Source: Legionella santicrucis (GTDB lineage Bacteria; Pseudomonadota; Gammaproteobacteria; Legionellales; Legionellaceae). Taken from it: 45,248 bases of DNA. Made by a program: the position numbers and the translations under genes. The notes beneath the pieces were generated by a model. That model saw only the letters and a list, made by a program, of their open reading frames with translations, ran no database searches and had not been told where the DNA came from. How positions within the stretch are numbered: the first letter of the stretch is position 1; each line of letters starts with the position of its first letter. The stretch spans positions 13,429-58,676 of the forward strand of contig NZ_LNYU01000090.1 in the NCBI RefSeq assembly GCF_001468135.1, given 5' to 3'. Of the stretch, positions 25,840 to 35,520 are shown in pieces.

Positions 25840-28152
25840 ATGTTAAACGTAGAAGAGCAGAAGTTTATTGAATTGGTACTGCAGCAATTTCAACAGTTTT
25901 TAGAGTCTTACGAGCCAACCCCCATTACGAATTATGCCAGTCTAAGAGAAGCTGTAGCAATTAAAGAATTAGTTGAATCGTGTACGAAACTGAAAGAGCT
26001 AATGAAACATCCTGAAACGTTTAAAACAGAGTTTCTAAATTATTTTCATCAACGGAAAAAGATTTTAGCTAATACGGCATTAAGTTTCACTGCTTTACCA
26101 TTAGGCACAGCAAATCAAATCTATTGGAAATTAGTTCAGCATCTCTTTCACCCCCGGACCTTAAGCGAGATGTTGGCTATTATTATGCCTCAAGTGAAAG
26201 GAGTTCGGAGTATCGGAATAAAAGAACAAGTTCCATCCCATATGAGTAATGATGATTTTGTCCAAAAACCACCTTTTTTCATGCAAGAGCAATCTTTGGC
26301 AGAATATCCTCTGGCTCAAAATTCTTGTCCAGATCATTTAGGCTCTTATGTCGTTCTTGATGATTATCTGTTTTTTCTGGAGGAAATTGCGTCTTTACCT
26401 TTTCATTATCATCAACAAATATATATTCTTTTAAAAGAACAATACCCAGAACTAGCCGCTAAAATTTATTCTCATAGCCATATGTGGGAAGTATTGGAAC
26501 AGGATATATTACTTTCTTTCGGACAAAGTCCAAGAGAGGCTCTATCGGCTTTATGCAAAGGATTGATTTTAGGAGGCGAACGAATTACAGGGCAATTATA
26601 TGCTGGTGAAAGTGCCCATCAAGCATGTAAACGGTTTACTATTTATTGGAATCACCTTTCTTCTGAATTCAAACAACAACTAAATCAACTTAAAGATGCT
26701 CATGGAGCCTCACTTTCAGAAATCTTGCATGTATTGCTAGAGAAAGGTGGGTGTGTTGAAACAGCTGCGGCCCAATTAAAAAGTCTTTTAGATCGTGCTG
26801 AAAATGCCGAACTTTTAGACATTGCCTGTCATATTCAGCCTGAAACAAAAGCCGCTATTGCATTAAAATATAGCTCTGAGCGTAACCCACAAGGTATTAT
26901 TACCGATGGACAAGAAGTTATAGATACATTACCACAGCCTTATCTTAGCCAATCTTTAGCACAAATAAATCTTCGTAGTCTTGATGATTTTCTTAGTTTG
27001 CTCATTAAATTCCCTACTAATTTTTATGCTACCTTGCTTTCGTCCATTCAATTTAAAGATGCCAATTTTTTTGAAGAGTTAAGACTATTGACTGAAGAAC
27101 ATATTTTATCTCCAGAACAGTCTGCTGCCCTAAGTGATGCCATAGAAAATCATTTGCCAAATATCAATGCTGTATTAATTCATGCCATTACTACAGACCA
27201 ATCTGCTTTATTTGAGGAAAAATTAACCGCTCTTTCACTTGAAGAAGCAAAAAAAGTGCTGGAAGCACGTGATCAGCGAGGGGATACCTTACTGCATAGA
27301 TTGGCATCAAAACCCGAGTTTCTTCGTGTTATTTTTAAACTATATAACTCTCCTGAAGAGCGAATGCGCTTATTACACATACCTGGAATGATTGGTCAAA
27401 CAATAGTACATCGAGCTATGCGTAACCTTCCTGCCTTGCAAATTCTTTTAAATGCATGCCCAAGCGATGAATTTAAATTAAAGCTCTTTACCTGCAACCA
27501 AAGTATGAAACCTATTCTGATCGAAGCTACCCGTTATCCTGAAGCTTTAACTGCATTGCTGCACTCTTTATCCGACCCAGAAAATAGATTAAAAGCAATT
27601 CAAACTCCATTATATAAGGGAGAATCTCTTTTACACCTTGATGATGTTTTAACTCACCCACAATGCATTCAAGCCATTTTAAACACTTTGCCGTCCCAAC
27701 TTGTTCCTAAAGCGATCTGCTCCAGGTCTGCTCAAGATCTTGATGCGCTCCAAAAAACCATTAAGGATCTTCATCGTTATAAAGAGGCAGTCAATGTTTT
27801 ATTACATGCTATTGAACCAAGTAAACGATGGTCTTTTTTACTCACTCGTTGTATATCAGAAATTTTACCACCCCCAAGTGAACTAGATAGAGGATTGCGA
27901 TGGGATGCAAAGACAATCAGAGCATTTAATGAAATGAAACGACTCATGGAAAATAACCTGCTATCGCCAGAAACAATACAATCCTGGAATGAGGAATTTA
28001 TGGAAGTGCCCAAAGAAAAAAGCCCGCCTTCTTATAACTTTTTTACTATTAATCAACAGGATGTTTTGAATAAGATCCTGGAGGTTATTCGCTGTTATGC
28101 ACCAGAATCGCATGTTCAATTAGAGGAGCAGGTTAGCCTAGGTTATAGATAA
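25840..28152 (+). CDS. Ankyrin-like orphan protein; effector candidate
   Basis: A 770-residue protein with GAAGGATACCC just before ATG 25840. Residues about 480-640 contain diverged ankyrin-like units, recognisable by RDQRGDTLLHRLASKPEFLR, GQTIVHRAMRNLPALQILLN and GESLLHLDDVLTHPQCIQAI (the TxLH core with a following helix). The first 450 residues are helical and unfamiliar; they include a possible short hydrophobic segment (ANTALSFTALPLGTA) but no clear membrane helix. No enzymatic motif. The gene looks intact, with its own translation signals. The family is probably Legionella-specific, a judgement from appearance, not a search. Confidence 0.75.
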   Translation: MLNVEEQKFIELVLQQFQQFLESYEPTPITNYASLREAVAIKELVESCTKLKELMKHPETFKTEFLNYFHQRKKILANTALSFTALPLGTANQIYWKLVQHLFHPRTLSEMLAIIMPQVKGVRSIGIKEQVPSHMSNDDFVQKPPFFMQEQSLAEYPLAQNSCPDHLGSYVVLDDYLFFLEEIASLPFHYHQQIYILLKEQYPELAAKIYSHSHMWEVLEQDILLSFGQSPREALSALCKGLILGGERITGQLYAGESAHQACKRFTIYWNHLSSEFKQQLNQLKDAHGASLSEILHVLLEKGGCVETAAAQLKSLLDRAENAELLDIACHIQPETKAAIALKYSSERNPQGIITDGQEVIDTLPQPYLSQSLAQINLRSLDDFLSLLIKFPTNFYATLLSSIQFKDANFFEELRLLTEEHILSPEQSAALSDAIENHLPNINAVLIHAITTDQSALFEEKLTALSLEEAKKVLEARDQRGDTLLHRLASKPEFLRVIFKLYNSPEERMRLLHIPGMIGQTIVHRAMRNLPALQILLNACPSDEFKLKLFTCNQSMKPILIEATRYPEALTALLHSLSDPENRLKAIQTPLYKGESLLHLDDVLTHPQCIQAILNTLPSQLVPKAICSRSAQDLDALQKTIKDLHRYKEAVNVLLHAIEPSKRWSFLLTRCISEILPPPSELDRGLRWDAKTIRAFNEMKRLMENNLLSPETIQSWNEEFMEVPKEKSPPSYNFFTINQQDVLNKILEVIRCYAPESHVQLEEQVSLGYR

Positions 28153-28401
28153 TAATATAACAAATACCAGCCAGCATAGCCTAAATGAAATGAAGTCCCC
28201 CATCTTCGGTACTGCGAGATTTCTACTTAGGCTATACTGCCTACCCATAGCATCTTGGCTAGAATAAACCTTTTTGTTTAGGAGAACAGTATTGCTCTCT
28301 TGCTAACCATTCAATTGACTCCCCTGCCCCCTTAAAAGAAGCTTTAAAAAACAGAATAATTTAATTAACTACTGCTAACGCATTCATAAAACTTGGTCTC
28401 T

Positions 28402-29139
28402 TTAGCGGACAGCAATAGTTTTAGTTTTGCAAGGATATTTTAATATCTGACTTGTATTTTCGTCATCCTCAAACTTTCCTTTAAGCTCATTTTGATTGAA
28501 ATCTTCTTGTGAGGTCTTTTTACGGCTAAAGAAAAAATTTTTACCCAAATCTCTAAGGGTAGCAAACCTGTTTTTTCTTTCAGAAGTTGATATTTTTTCC
28601 TGTGGGCAATTAGTCTGCTGATCTTCATAAAATGTTTGAATATCTTTGTGTGCTATTTTATAAGTTTGTTCCAAAGCACCAGAGAGATATAATTTCTGAA
28701 TCTCAAGCGTCTTGTCCAATGAAATAGCTTTAATCAACTCAGGGAAAACAAACTGCAATGAATCAAATGCCGGCCTGAAATCACCGCTTTTATGATTAAT
28801 AATTTGTAAAGTATTATTCTCATCAAAAAAAACATTTCCAGCAGTAATACAAGAAGCATCGAACACTCTGGCGGCTCCTGTCATATGCCAATGTGCTGGA
28901 ATAAGACCATTAGGACACCCTTCGTGAGCAAATACAAGTTCACCATCCGTTCTTAACAAAAAGCGAAGAACTTTATAAACCTTATTCCCACGAATTTCCT
29001 TGTGACAGATTTTATCTTTAAGTAATTGATTAATGTCATTAGGTTTTACTATAAGTGGCGAGCCTTCATAATGTCTGATTGTACCTGTCATTAAAATAGG
29101 CCGTTTAATATAGTCTTGGTCAAATAGCTCAGATAACAT
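28402..29139 (-). CDS. Orphan protein with SGDFRP motif; effector candidate
   Basis: A 245-residue protein. Residues about 60-130 form one domain: LRTDGELVFAHEGCPNGLIP, HWHMTGAARVFDASCITAGN and INHKSGDFRPAFDSLQFVF. The NxxSGxxxP pattern (N-H-K-S-G-D-F-R-P) is a motif I associate with several bacterial effector and toxin-like proteins whose biochemistry I cannot state from sequence. The C-terminal 80 residues are basic and acidic low-complexity text, as expected of a disordered secretion tail. ATG 29139 has AGGG upstream. Stands alone, leftward. Confidence 0.65.
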   Translation of the reverse strand: MLSELFDQDYIKRPILMTGTIRHYEGSPLIVKPNDINQLLKDKICHKEIRGNKVYKVLRFLLRTDGELVFAHEGCPNGLIPAHWHMTGAARVFDASCITAGNVFFDENNTLQIINHKSGDFRPAFDSLQFVFPELIKAISLDKTLEIQKLYLSGALEQTYKIAHKDIQTFYEDQQTNCPQEKISTSERKNRFATLRDLGKNFFFSRKKTSQEDFNQNELKGKFEDDENTSQILKYPCKTKTIAVR

Positions 29140-29384
29140 GTAAAACCCTAAAAGAACAAAATTTATACTATTTTACAGTGAAAATATTAAATAAATATTA
29201 AAAGTACAACTGAACGATGATAAAAATTTTGTCGTATGCTCGATGTATTACAATACTTCTACGGAATATAGAAAATAAACCGCTGTTATCTCTGGCGAGT
29301 AGTTCCGCATGTCTCGCGAATGCGATCTAAACAGGATTGTGCATCTAGATTCTCATTTCCTATCTCCCTGAAGCTATCACGGTA

Positions 29385-29618
29385 TCACATAGTCTGATTT
29401 CTTGCGGCATTATTGATTTCGAGATGGTGTAGCTGCTCAGCTTTTGTAATCAACATCTCGCATTCATTCTTTTTATTAGTGGATATTTCAACATACTCAA
29501 ACCCATATTGCTGTGCTAATTTCCTTCCTATTTTTTCAGTTAAAAGTGGTTCATTTGCATTTCCTGATGCTCTTAGATCTATATTATTAGCAACTGTTTT
29601 GGCATAAAAATTAAGCAT
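29385..29618 (-). CDS. 77-residue protein, possible truncated small-GTPase-like C-terminus
   Basis: It starts two bases after the stop of the response regulator, with GGAAATAAAC as overlapping ribosome-binding site, so the two are one operon. The text ANNIDLRASGNANEPLLTEK and GRKLAQQYGFEYVEIST resembles the tail of Rab-like GTPases (NKxDLR, then a helix before the switch SAK-type motif), but the G1-G3 motifs are missing. That similarity is tentative. It might instead be a small regulator partner. No kinase follows. Confidence 0.5.
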   Translation of the reverse strand: MLNFYAKTVANNIDLRASGNANEPLLTEKIGRKLAQQYGFEYVEISTNKKNECEMLITKAEQLHHLEINNAARNQTM

Positions 29619-29620
29619 GT

Positions 29621-30313
29621 TTATTTCCAGGCCTCAGATACAAATACATATCCCTTTTTATGAAATGTTTTTATTCGATAAGGCTTTTTACTATTATCAT
29701 TCAATGCTTTTCTTAAACGTGATATTTTTAAATCGATACTTCTGTCAACACCATCATATTCGCGCCCAGAAAGAGCATACTGAATGCTATTTCTACTAAG
29801 CAACCTATCATGATTCTTAACCAACAAAGCAAGAACCTCAAAATCACTGCTACTTATTGAAATTTCTTCACCAAAGAGATGAACACTCTTAGTACTAAAA
29901 TTGATAAAAAAATTATCAAATTGAAATTGATTTTGATTATTAACTAAATTAGGTCTACGTAACAAGGCCTCTATCCTTGCTTTTAAAACTTCGTCTGGAA
30001 CAGGTTTAGTTAGGTAGTCATCTGCTCCTAAATTTAAAGAGGATACTTCACTTTCAATATCATTAATGGCTGTTAGCATCAGTATTTTCCCCAAATAGTC
30101 CTCTCTAACGGTGTGACATATTTGGTCTCCATTCATGCCAGGAAGCATTATATCTAATATAACTATATCGGGTTGCTCTCGAATAATACGATAGACAGCC
30201 TTATCACCGCGCTTTTCAATAGAGACATCATAACCTGCTTCTCGTAGGCTTTCTTTGAGATAATTGGCTAACTTAATGTTATCTTCTACAAGCAATATTG
30301 ATTTATTTTTCAT
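29621..30313 (-). CDS. OmpR-family response regulator
   Basis: A 230-residue two-component regulator. The receiver domain spans residues 1-115: acidic pocket E10/D11, phospho-acceptor D54 in VILDIMLPGMNG, switch T81 and K103 in DDYLTKPV. A winged-helix DNA-binding domain spans about 130-228 (SSDFEVLALLVKNHDRLLSR, GVDRSIDLKISRLRKAL, IKTFHKKGYVF). ATG 30313 follows AGAAGG. No histidine kinase gene is adjacent; the only linked gene encodes the 77-residue protein two bases downstream. It therefore works with a kinase encoded elsewhere, or is an orphan. Targets unknown. Confidence 0.93.
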   Translation of the reverse strand: MKNKSILLVEDNIKLANYLKESLREAGYDVSIEKRGDKAVYRIIREQPDIVILDIMLPGMNGDQICHTVREDYLGKILMLTAINDIESEVSSLNLGADDYLTKPVPDEVLKARIEALLRRPNLVNNQNQFQFDNFFINFSTKSVHLFGEEISISSSDFEVLALLVKNHDRLLSRNSIQYALSGREYDGVDRSIDLKISRLRKALNDNSKKPYRIKTFHKKGYVFVSEAWK

Positions 30314-30550
30314 TCTTACCTTCTAAGCCTCTTTAAAATAAGGAAAACCACCTAATCAGATGCGGTCTGAAATGCTGTTGAAGTTAAGTTTTACATAGAT
30401 ATAAGGAGGGAAGCAAACACACAGCATATATATACATTTTATATACAAATAATTTTTTTAACTCGATATAATAACAAATAGGTTAAGTTTTGCACTCATT
30501 TATCATTATGAACTTGAGCATTATAGCTAATGGATGGATGTGCGAAGAGA

Positions 30551-30949
30551 AATTATGAAATCCAAAAAGGATTTTTTAAAGGCAGCCAACTTTGGGTATC
30601 CGATTATTTTGAAGCTGCCTCATTAAGTAAACCTGTATTTGCGTATTATTGTTTTAAAATTAGCACAAGATGGAAAAATTAATTTGATACCCCACTCTAT
30701 AAATATGGCCATTTTGGCTCTCCAGAAATACGAACCCATAACAATTATAAACAATTAACTGCGCGTATGATTCTATCCCACCAAGCAGCTTTACCCAATG
30801 AATCATCATTACCAAAATTTGTTCCTAAAGTTAATGTAGGGGAAAAATTTAATTATTCCGGAGTGGCTTATCAATTTTTAGGTGAGGTGGTACAGAACAT
30901 CACTACTGACAAAAATAAAATCGAATACCCAGTAATAGTCCTCACATAG
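30551..30949 (+). pseudogene. Remnant of a serine hydrolase (beta-lactamase-related)
   Basis: The first frame reads QKGFFKGSQLWVSDYFEAAS and LSKPVFAY, containing the SxxK nucleophile motif S-L-S-K. After frame damage it continues as LKLAQDGKIN, PLYKYGHFGSPEIRTHNNYK, LTARMILSHQAALPNE and VGEKFNYSGVAYQFLGEVVQ, where YSG stands at the YxN position. These are successive blocks of class-C beta-lactamase-like hydrolases. At least one frameshift lies near 30640, the signal peptide is missing, and the C-terminal half with the HxG/KTG motif is gone. Confidence 0.75.
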
Positions 30950-31159
30950 ACTATGAATCCCTATTAAGTTATGCTATCCACACTTAATAGCCAGAACAAA
31001 TTTATTCATCTGTATCGAAGTGTAGCCATTAGAGTTACTGACAAGATTAAGGAAGATAACAGACAAACTCCACATTGAAACCATAATTGATCATCTATAT
31101 CAGGTAGAGATAACTGCTTAATTTATTCGTTAAGCTTTATATTTAAGGAAAAAAGCCAT

Positions 31160-32512
31160 ATGCATCAAATTAAAAATAAAAAGAAATTTTTGCTCTGCCT
31201 TCTTATGGCAGTTAATGGCATTGTTTCTGCAAAACCAAATTTGGAGAATTTTAATGCATTCCGAGGATTTTATATTGGAGGTAATCTTGGTTATGGCGAA
31301 GGTGGAAGTAAGAAACAATTTATCCAAAATGGTTCTGAAATTGTATTCAATATAAATGACTTAGGAGTTAGGGGTATTGATGGAGGTATTGAGGCCGGAT
31401 ATACACATCGTGTTGGCTCCTGGGCTCTTGGATTTTCTCTTGATGAAAACTGGAGTAATAGTACTGGATATCATAAGCACATTGATGGAAAGGAAGCAAT
31501 TTCTGCTTCCTTAAATAACTCTTTTCAAATTTATGCTCGTGGTGGCTATGTTTTTTTTGAAAGAGTTTTATCTTTTTTAGGATTAGGGTGGGACAATTCA
31601 TCCTGGACATTAAATAGCACGCATACAAATCCTTTTGGAGTGACAAATCGAGATAACGTAACACAACGCCAGAATGCTCTTTTATGGAAATTAGGAACCG
31701 ATATTTTGGTGTCATCTTACCTAACTCTCGGATTTGAATACATTGGAACTATGGCAAGTGCAAAACAATATTTTTATCCAAACGAATTATTTAAAGACTT
31801 ATGGAAACCACAATATAATAAGTATGCTTTTACGATCAAAGTGATTCCCTTTGCAAGCGAAAGTGTCCATGCCTCTACCCCATCCTTATCTAAAGAAGAA
31901 AAGACAGCATTCCAAGGCTTTTATTTTGGAGGAAATATAGGTTATGGCAATAGTGTTGGAAAAAAGACTAAATTTATTGTAAATGATATATCTCGCATAG
32001 GAATTCCAAACCCCAAAGGAGTTGATGGAGGATTGGGTATAGGATATCTCCATCGTATTCGTTCTTATGCTGTCGGCTTAGCTTTTGATGCCAATTGGTC
32101 TAATACAGAAGCAAATAGAATTAATCTCCCTGAGAATAGATCGCAAACAATCAAACTTGAAAACTCGCTTCAACTCTATAGTCGAGCTGGCTATGTATTC
32201 TATGAGAAAATAATGCCTTTTGTCGGATTAGGATGGGACAACTCCTTCTGGAACCTTACCCTGAAGGATCCAGTAGATAAAGAGGTACAAAAAAGACATC
32301 ACAATGCTCTTTTATGGAAAATAGGTATGGATCTTATAGCTACAAAAAATGCAATTTTAGGTTTTGAATATATTGGGACAGCATCCCCTACAGAGAAGTA
32401 TCGTTACAGAACACCATTTATTAATTTAGATACAGGATCTTTGACGCGCATAACTCATGAATGGAAACCGCAATATAACAAGGTTGCTATGACAGTTAAA
32501 GTTATATGCTAA
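31160..32512 (+). CDS. Outer-membrane protein with two tandem beta-barrel domains
   Basis: A 450-residue exported protein. Signal peptide is residues 1-24 (FLLCLLMAVNGIVSA), after which two homologous barrels follow. Barrel 1 runs about residues 34-228 and barrel 2 about 250-450. They share GFY(I/F)GGN(L/I)GYG, GGI.AGYTHR versus GGLGIGYLHR, (A/S)RGGYVFFE versus SRAGYVFYE, FLGLGWDNS versus FVGLGWDNS, NALLWK(L/I)G, GFEYIGT and WKPQYNK. Each unit looks like an eight-stranded OmpA-like barrel. ATG 31160 is preceded by AAGGA. The function could be adhesion or structural. Both units appear complete, so this is a duplication fused in one chain, not a frameshift product. Confidence 0.8.
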   Translation: MHQIKNKKKFLLCLLMAVNGIVSAKPNLENFNAFRGFYIGGNLGYGEGGSKKQFIQNGSEIVFNINDLGVRGIDGGIEAGYTHRVGSWALGFSLDENWSNSTGYHKHIDGKEAISASLNNSFQIYARGGYVFFERVLSFLGLGWDNSSWTLNSTHTNPFGVTNRDNVTQRQNALLWKLGTDILVSSYLTLGFEYIGTMASAKQYFYPNELFKDLWKPQYNKYAFTIKVIPFASESVHASTPSLSKEEKTAFQGFYFGGNIGYGNSVGKKTKFIVNDISRIGIPNPKGVDGGLGIGYLHRIRSYAVGLAFDANWSNTEANRINLPENRSQTIKLENSLQLYSRAGYVFYEKIMPFVGLGWDNSFWNLTLKDPVDKEVQKRHHNALLWKIGMDLIATKNAILGFEYIGTASPTEKYRYRTPFINLDTGSLTRITHEWKPQYNKVAMTVKVIC

Positions 32513-32571
32513 TCTACTTAAGATGATAAATTAAAATAGATTGAATGCTTTTAATAGACGAGTAGCAGAGT

Positions 32572-32587
32572 CTGCAAAATTTTGCAG
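32572..32587. repeat. 16-bp perfect palindrome
   Basis: CTGCAAAATTTTGCAG lies 59 bp after the double-barrel gene and 154 bp before the IcmL-like gene. It could be a protein-binding site or, with the T-rich stretch at about 32600, the stem of a weak terminator. Confidence 0.4.
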
Positions 32588-32741
32588 TGTGCAATTAGTT
32601 TTTATAAATTTGTAATACTCTTTCGAACTGTCTTATCTATTCATTGCAAATCAGCATCTGGAAATTCCTTGATGTTGATTGTACTATTTAAAAATAGATT
32701 TAATATCCTATAGATTCCTGCTTAACTAAAAGGATACGAAT

Positions 32742-33197
32742 ATGTGTAAATTACTATTACCTCGGTTCATGTTACTTATTTCACTTTTTGCATCACCGTT
32801 AGTTTATGCTGTTACTAATAATGAAGTAACGGATTGGGCCCAGAAAGTATTAATGTATACTATGTCAATTAGTTATCTGACTACACCTGATGAAGATAAA
32901 GAGGCTGCAAAAAATTTCTCTCATTCTGCTTGGGAGTCCGTGAATGGCTTTTATTTTAATGAATCCAAAATAATTAAGCATTACAAACTTACACTCCATC
33001 CTAAACCATTGAATTACCCAACCCTAATTAAAGAAGATATGTGTTTTGGGGCACCATGCTGGAGAATCAATCAAACTTATAATATTCCTGAATTGCATCT
33101 TAATGTTGCCTTTTCATTACTCATTACTAGTCAAAAAACCGCTAGTAAGTCACCTTTTATAATTAAAAGTCTTAATATGAAAGTTGAACATTATTAA
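32742..33197 (+). CDS. Exported DotI/IcmL-like protein
   Basis: A 151-residue protein with a signal peptide (LLISLFASPLVYA, cleavage near residue 23). The mature part reads VTDWAQKVLMYTMSISYLT, then AWESVNGFYFNESKIIKHYK, LTLHPKPL, CFGAPCWRINQTYNIPELHL and SPFIIKSLNMKVEH. This matches the layout of the DotI/IcmL family: tryptophan-containing helix, a helix followed by strands, then the final amphipathic strands. Members are components of the Dot/Icm type IV secretion core or free-standing relatives. This one lacks the usual N-terminal membrane anchor and should be periplasmic. ATG 32742 follows AAGGAT. It is not near other secretion genes. Confidence 0.75.
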   Translation: MCKLLLPRFMLLISLFASPLVYAVTNNEVTDWAQKVLMYTMSISYLTTPDEDKEAAKNFSHSAWESVNGFYFNESKIIKHYKLTLHPKPLNYPTLIKEDMCFGAPCWRINQTYNIPELHLNVAFSLLITSQKTASKSPFIIKSLNMKVEHY

Positions 33198-33262
33198 ATT
33201 ACGGACAGAATAAGACTGTATGCTTTATTCATTGCTTGTAGAAGTGATTTATTTGGACTTTT

Positions 33263-33297
33263 AAAAGCCCCATCAGAACAAACTGACAGAGCTTTTT
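33263..33297. terminator. Bidirectional terminator between icmL-like gene and fusA2
   Basis: AAAAGCCCCATCAG (33263-33276) pairs with CTGACAGAGCTTTT (33283-33296), with G-U wobbles and a six-base loop. T-runs lie on both strands, so it can end transcription of the rightward IcmL-like gene and the leftward fusA2. Confidence 0.7.
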
Positions 33298-33315
33298 AAA
33301 GTTGCCAACTATATA

Positions 33316-35406
33316 TTACTTAGCAGCTGCTGCTTTCTTTTCTTTTTCTTTGGCAATCACAGCTTCAGCTACACTGCTGGGGCAAGGAGCATAGTGAGAA
33401 AACTCCATTGAAAATTGACCACGACCAGAGGTAAGGGTGCGCAAAGTACTAATGTAACCAAACATTTCTGAAAGAGGAACATCGGCCTTAATGCGGACAC
33501 CAGCTGCACTGGGTTCCTGGCCCGAGATCATGCCGCGACGACGGTTCAAGTCACCAATCACATTACCTACATCCTCTTCTGTACTATAAACGTCAACCTT
33601 CATAATTGGTTCAAGCAATTGAGGGGCAGCTTTTGGTATAGATTGGCGGAAAGCGCCTTTTGCAGCAATTTCAAATGCGATTGCTGAAGAGTCAACGGGG
33701 TGATAAGCACCATCGGAGAGGTCAACTACAACATCTAATACAGGAAACCCTGCTAAAGTGCCTGTACCCATCATTGAACGGAAACCTTTCTCAATTGCAG
33801 GAAAAAATTCTTTTGGGACATTTCCACCGACAACGGATGTGGTAAAAGTGAATCCAGTGTTTGGCTCACCTGGTGAGATAGTGTAGTCAATTTTACCGTA
33901 TTGACCAGCTCCACCTGATTGTTTTTTGTGAGTATAGCTGTCTTGAATCGATTTAGTTATGGTTTCGCGGTAAGCAACCTGTGGTTGGCCCACTATTAAT
34001 TCAACGTCGTAAGTACGCTTCAGAATATCTACTTTAATATCAAGATGCAATTCACCCATACCACGAAGAATGGTTTCACCTGAATCCTCATCAGTTTCAA
34101 CCCTAAACGTTGGATCCTCTGCAACCATTTTACCAATAGCAATACTCATTTTTTCGGTAGAGCCTTTATCTTTTGGCGTGACTGCAATGGAGATAACTGG
34201 TTCAGGGAAAACCATCGCTTCAAGTGTACATTCATGATTAGGATCGCAAAGAGTATGACCGGTTCGAACATTTTTCATACCTACAATCGCGATAATATCG
34301 CCTGCTTCAGCACCTTGCAATTCATTACGCTCATTTGCCTGCATTTCAACCATACGGCCGACTCGTTCCGTTTTACCGGTAAAGGAGTTAAGAATAGTAT
34401 CACCTTTATTAAGTTTTCCCGAATAGATGCGTACGAACGTTAGAGCACCAAAACGGTCATCCATGATTTTAAATGCCAAGGCACGAAATGGCTCATCAGG
34501 AGAAACAATAGCAAACTGACCGTTTGGCTCACCTTCAGCATTGGTCAAAGGTTGTGGATTAACCTCATGTGGAGCAGGCAAATAGTCAACCACAGCATCC
34601 AATAACAGCTGCATTCCTTTGTTTTTAAAGGCTGAACCACAATAAGTTGGGAAGAAGGCTAATTCAAGAGTACCTTTACGGATACAACGCTTAATTTCTT
34701 CTATTGCAGGCTCCTCTCCTTCTAAATAAGCCATCAGCAAATCATCATCCATTTCAAGTGCTGTTTCAATTAATTGCGCGCGATACATTTCAACATCGTC
34801 ATGCATGTCGGCGGGTACATCAGTAACTTTGTAATTTTCTGGCTGGCCAGACTCGTCCCAAACATACGCTTTACGAGTTAATAAATCGACAACACCTACG
34901 AAGCTGTCTTCATAACCAATAGGCAAAGTCATAATTAAAGGATTTGCACCCAATACTTTTTTAATTTGTTCAGTCACTTTCAAGAAGTTCGCGCCAATAC
35001 GATCCAGTTTGTTTACGAAAATCAAGCGAGATACTTTTGAATTGTTCGCATAGCGCCAATTGGTTTCTGACTGAGGCTCAACACCACCAGAACCACAGAA
35101 TACCCCGATACCACCATCAAGTACTTTCAGTGAACGATATACCTCTACAGTAAAGTCAACGTGTCCTGGGGTATCGATTACGTTGAAGCGATGTCCTTTC
35201 CAGAAGCAACTTACTGCTGCTGACTGGATGGTAATGCCACGCTCCGCTTCCTGTTCCATGAAGTCGGTTGTTGATTCACCATCGTGAACTTCACCTATCT
35301 TGTGGATTTTACCAGTGAGCTTAAGAATACGCTCGGTAGTGGTGGTTTTTCCGGCATCTACGTGAGCGAAGATCCCAATGTTTCTATAAAGGTTTAAATC
35401 AGTCAT
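33316..35406 (-). CDS. fusA2: Elongation factor G, FusA2-type paralogue
   Basis: Ribosomal translocation GTPase of 696 residues. GTPase motifs are complete: G1 AHVDAGKTT (residues 14-22), G2 region ERGIT, G3 DTPGH (78-82), G4 NKLD (132-135) and G5-like CGSAFKNKG. Domains II-V follow. The gene is not in a ribosomal-protein operon; no rpsL, rpsG or tuf lies nearby. The sequence ([38 protein letters not shown]) looks like the second-type EF-G known from Vibrio and Shewanella, not the str-operon copy, which is expected elsewhere in the genome. The tail [11 protein letters not shown] is a small lysine-rich extension. Such paralogues may serve ribosome recycling or stress conditions. The gene is visibly richer in G+C than its neighbours. 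Confidence 0.9.
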   Translation of the reverse strand: MTDLNLYRNIGIFAHVDAGKTTTTERILKLTGKIHKIGEVHDGESTTDFMEQEAERGITIQSAAVSCFWKGHRFNVIDTPGHVDFTVEVYRSLKVLDGGIGVFCGSGGVEPQSETNWRYANNSKVSRLIFVNKLDRIGANFLKVTEQIKKVLGANPLIMTLPIGYEDSFVGVVDLLTRKAYVWDESGQPENYKVTDVPADMHDDVEMYRAQLIETALEMDDDLLMAYLEGEEPAIEEIKRCIRKGTLELAFFPTYCGSAFKNKGMQLLLDAVVDYLPAPHEVNPQPLTNAEGEPNGQFAIVSPDEPFRALAFKIMDDRFGALTFVRIYSGKLNKGDTILNSFTGKTERVGRMVEMQANERNELQGAEAGDIIAIVGMKNVRTGHTLCDPNHECTLEAMVFPEPVISIAVTPKDKGSTEKMSIAIGKMVAEDPTFRVETDEDSGETILRGMGELHLDIKVDILKRTYDVELIVGQPQVAYRETITKSIQDSYTHKKQSGGAGQYGKIDYTISPGEPNTGFTFTTSVVGGNVPKEFFPAIEKGFRSMMGTGTLAGFPVLDVVVDLSDGAYHPVDSSAIAFEIAAKGAFRQSIPKAAPQLLEPIMKVDVYSTEEDVGNVIGDLNRRRGMISGQEPSAAGVRIKADVPLSEMFGYISTLRTLTSGRGQFSMEFSHYAPCPSSVAEAVIAKEKEKKAAAAK

Positions 35407-35520
35407 AGCACTCTTATAAAGTTTAAATGGTTAAAAAATTGTCGCATATTGTACAGGATTTTATGTCGATTTGCAGCAAAATTTGTTCCATTAACTTATT
35501 TATATTTTTCTCCTATTGGT

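Noticed and set aside
28176..28235. ATAGCCTAA/TTAGGCTAT inverted repeat after the ankyrin-like gene
   Set aside because: Nine-base arms with 42 bases between; could be chance.
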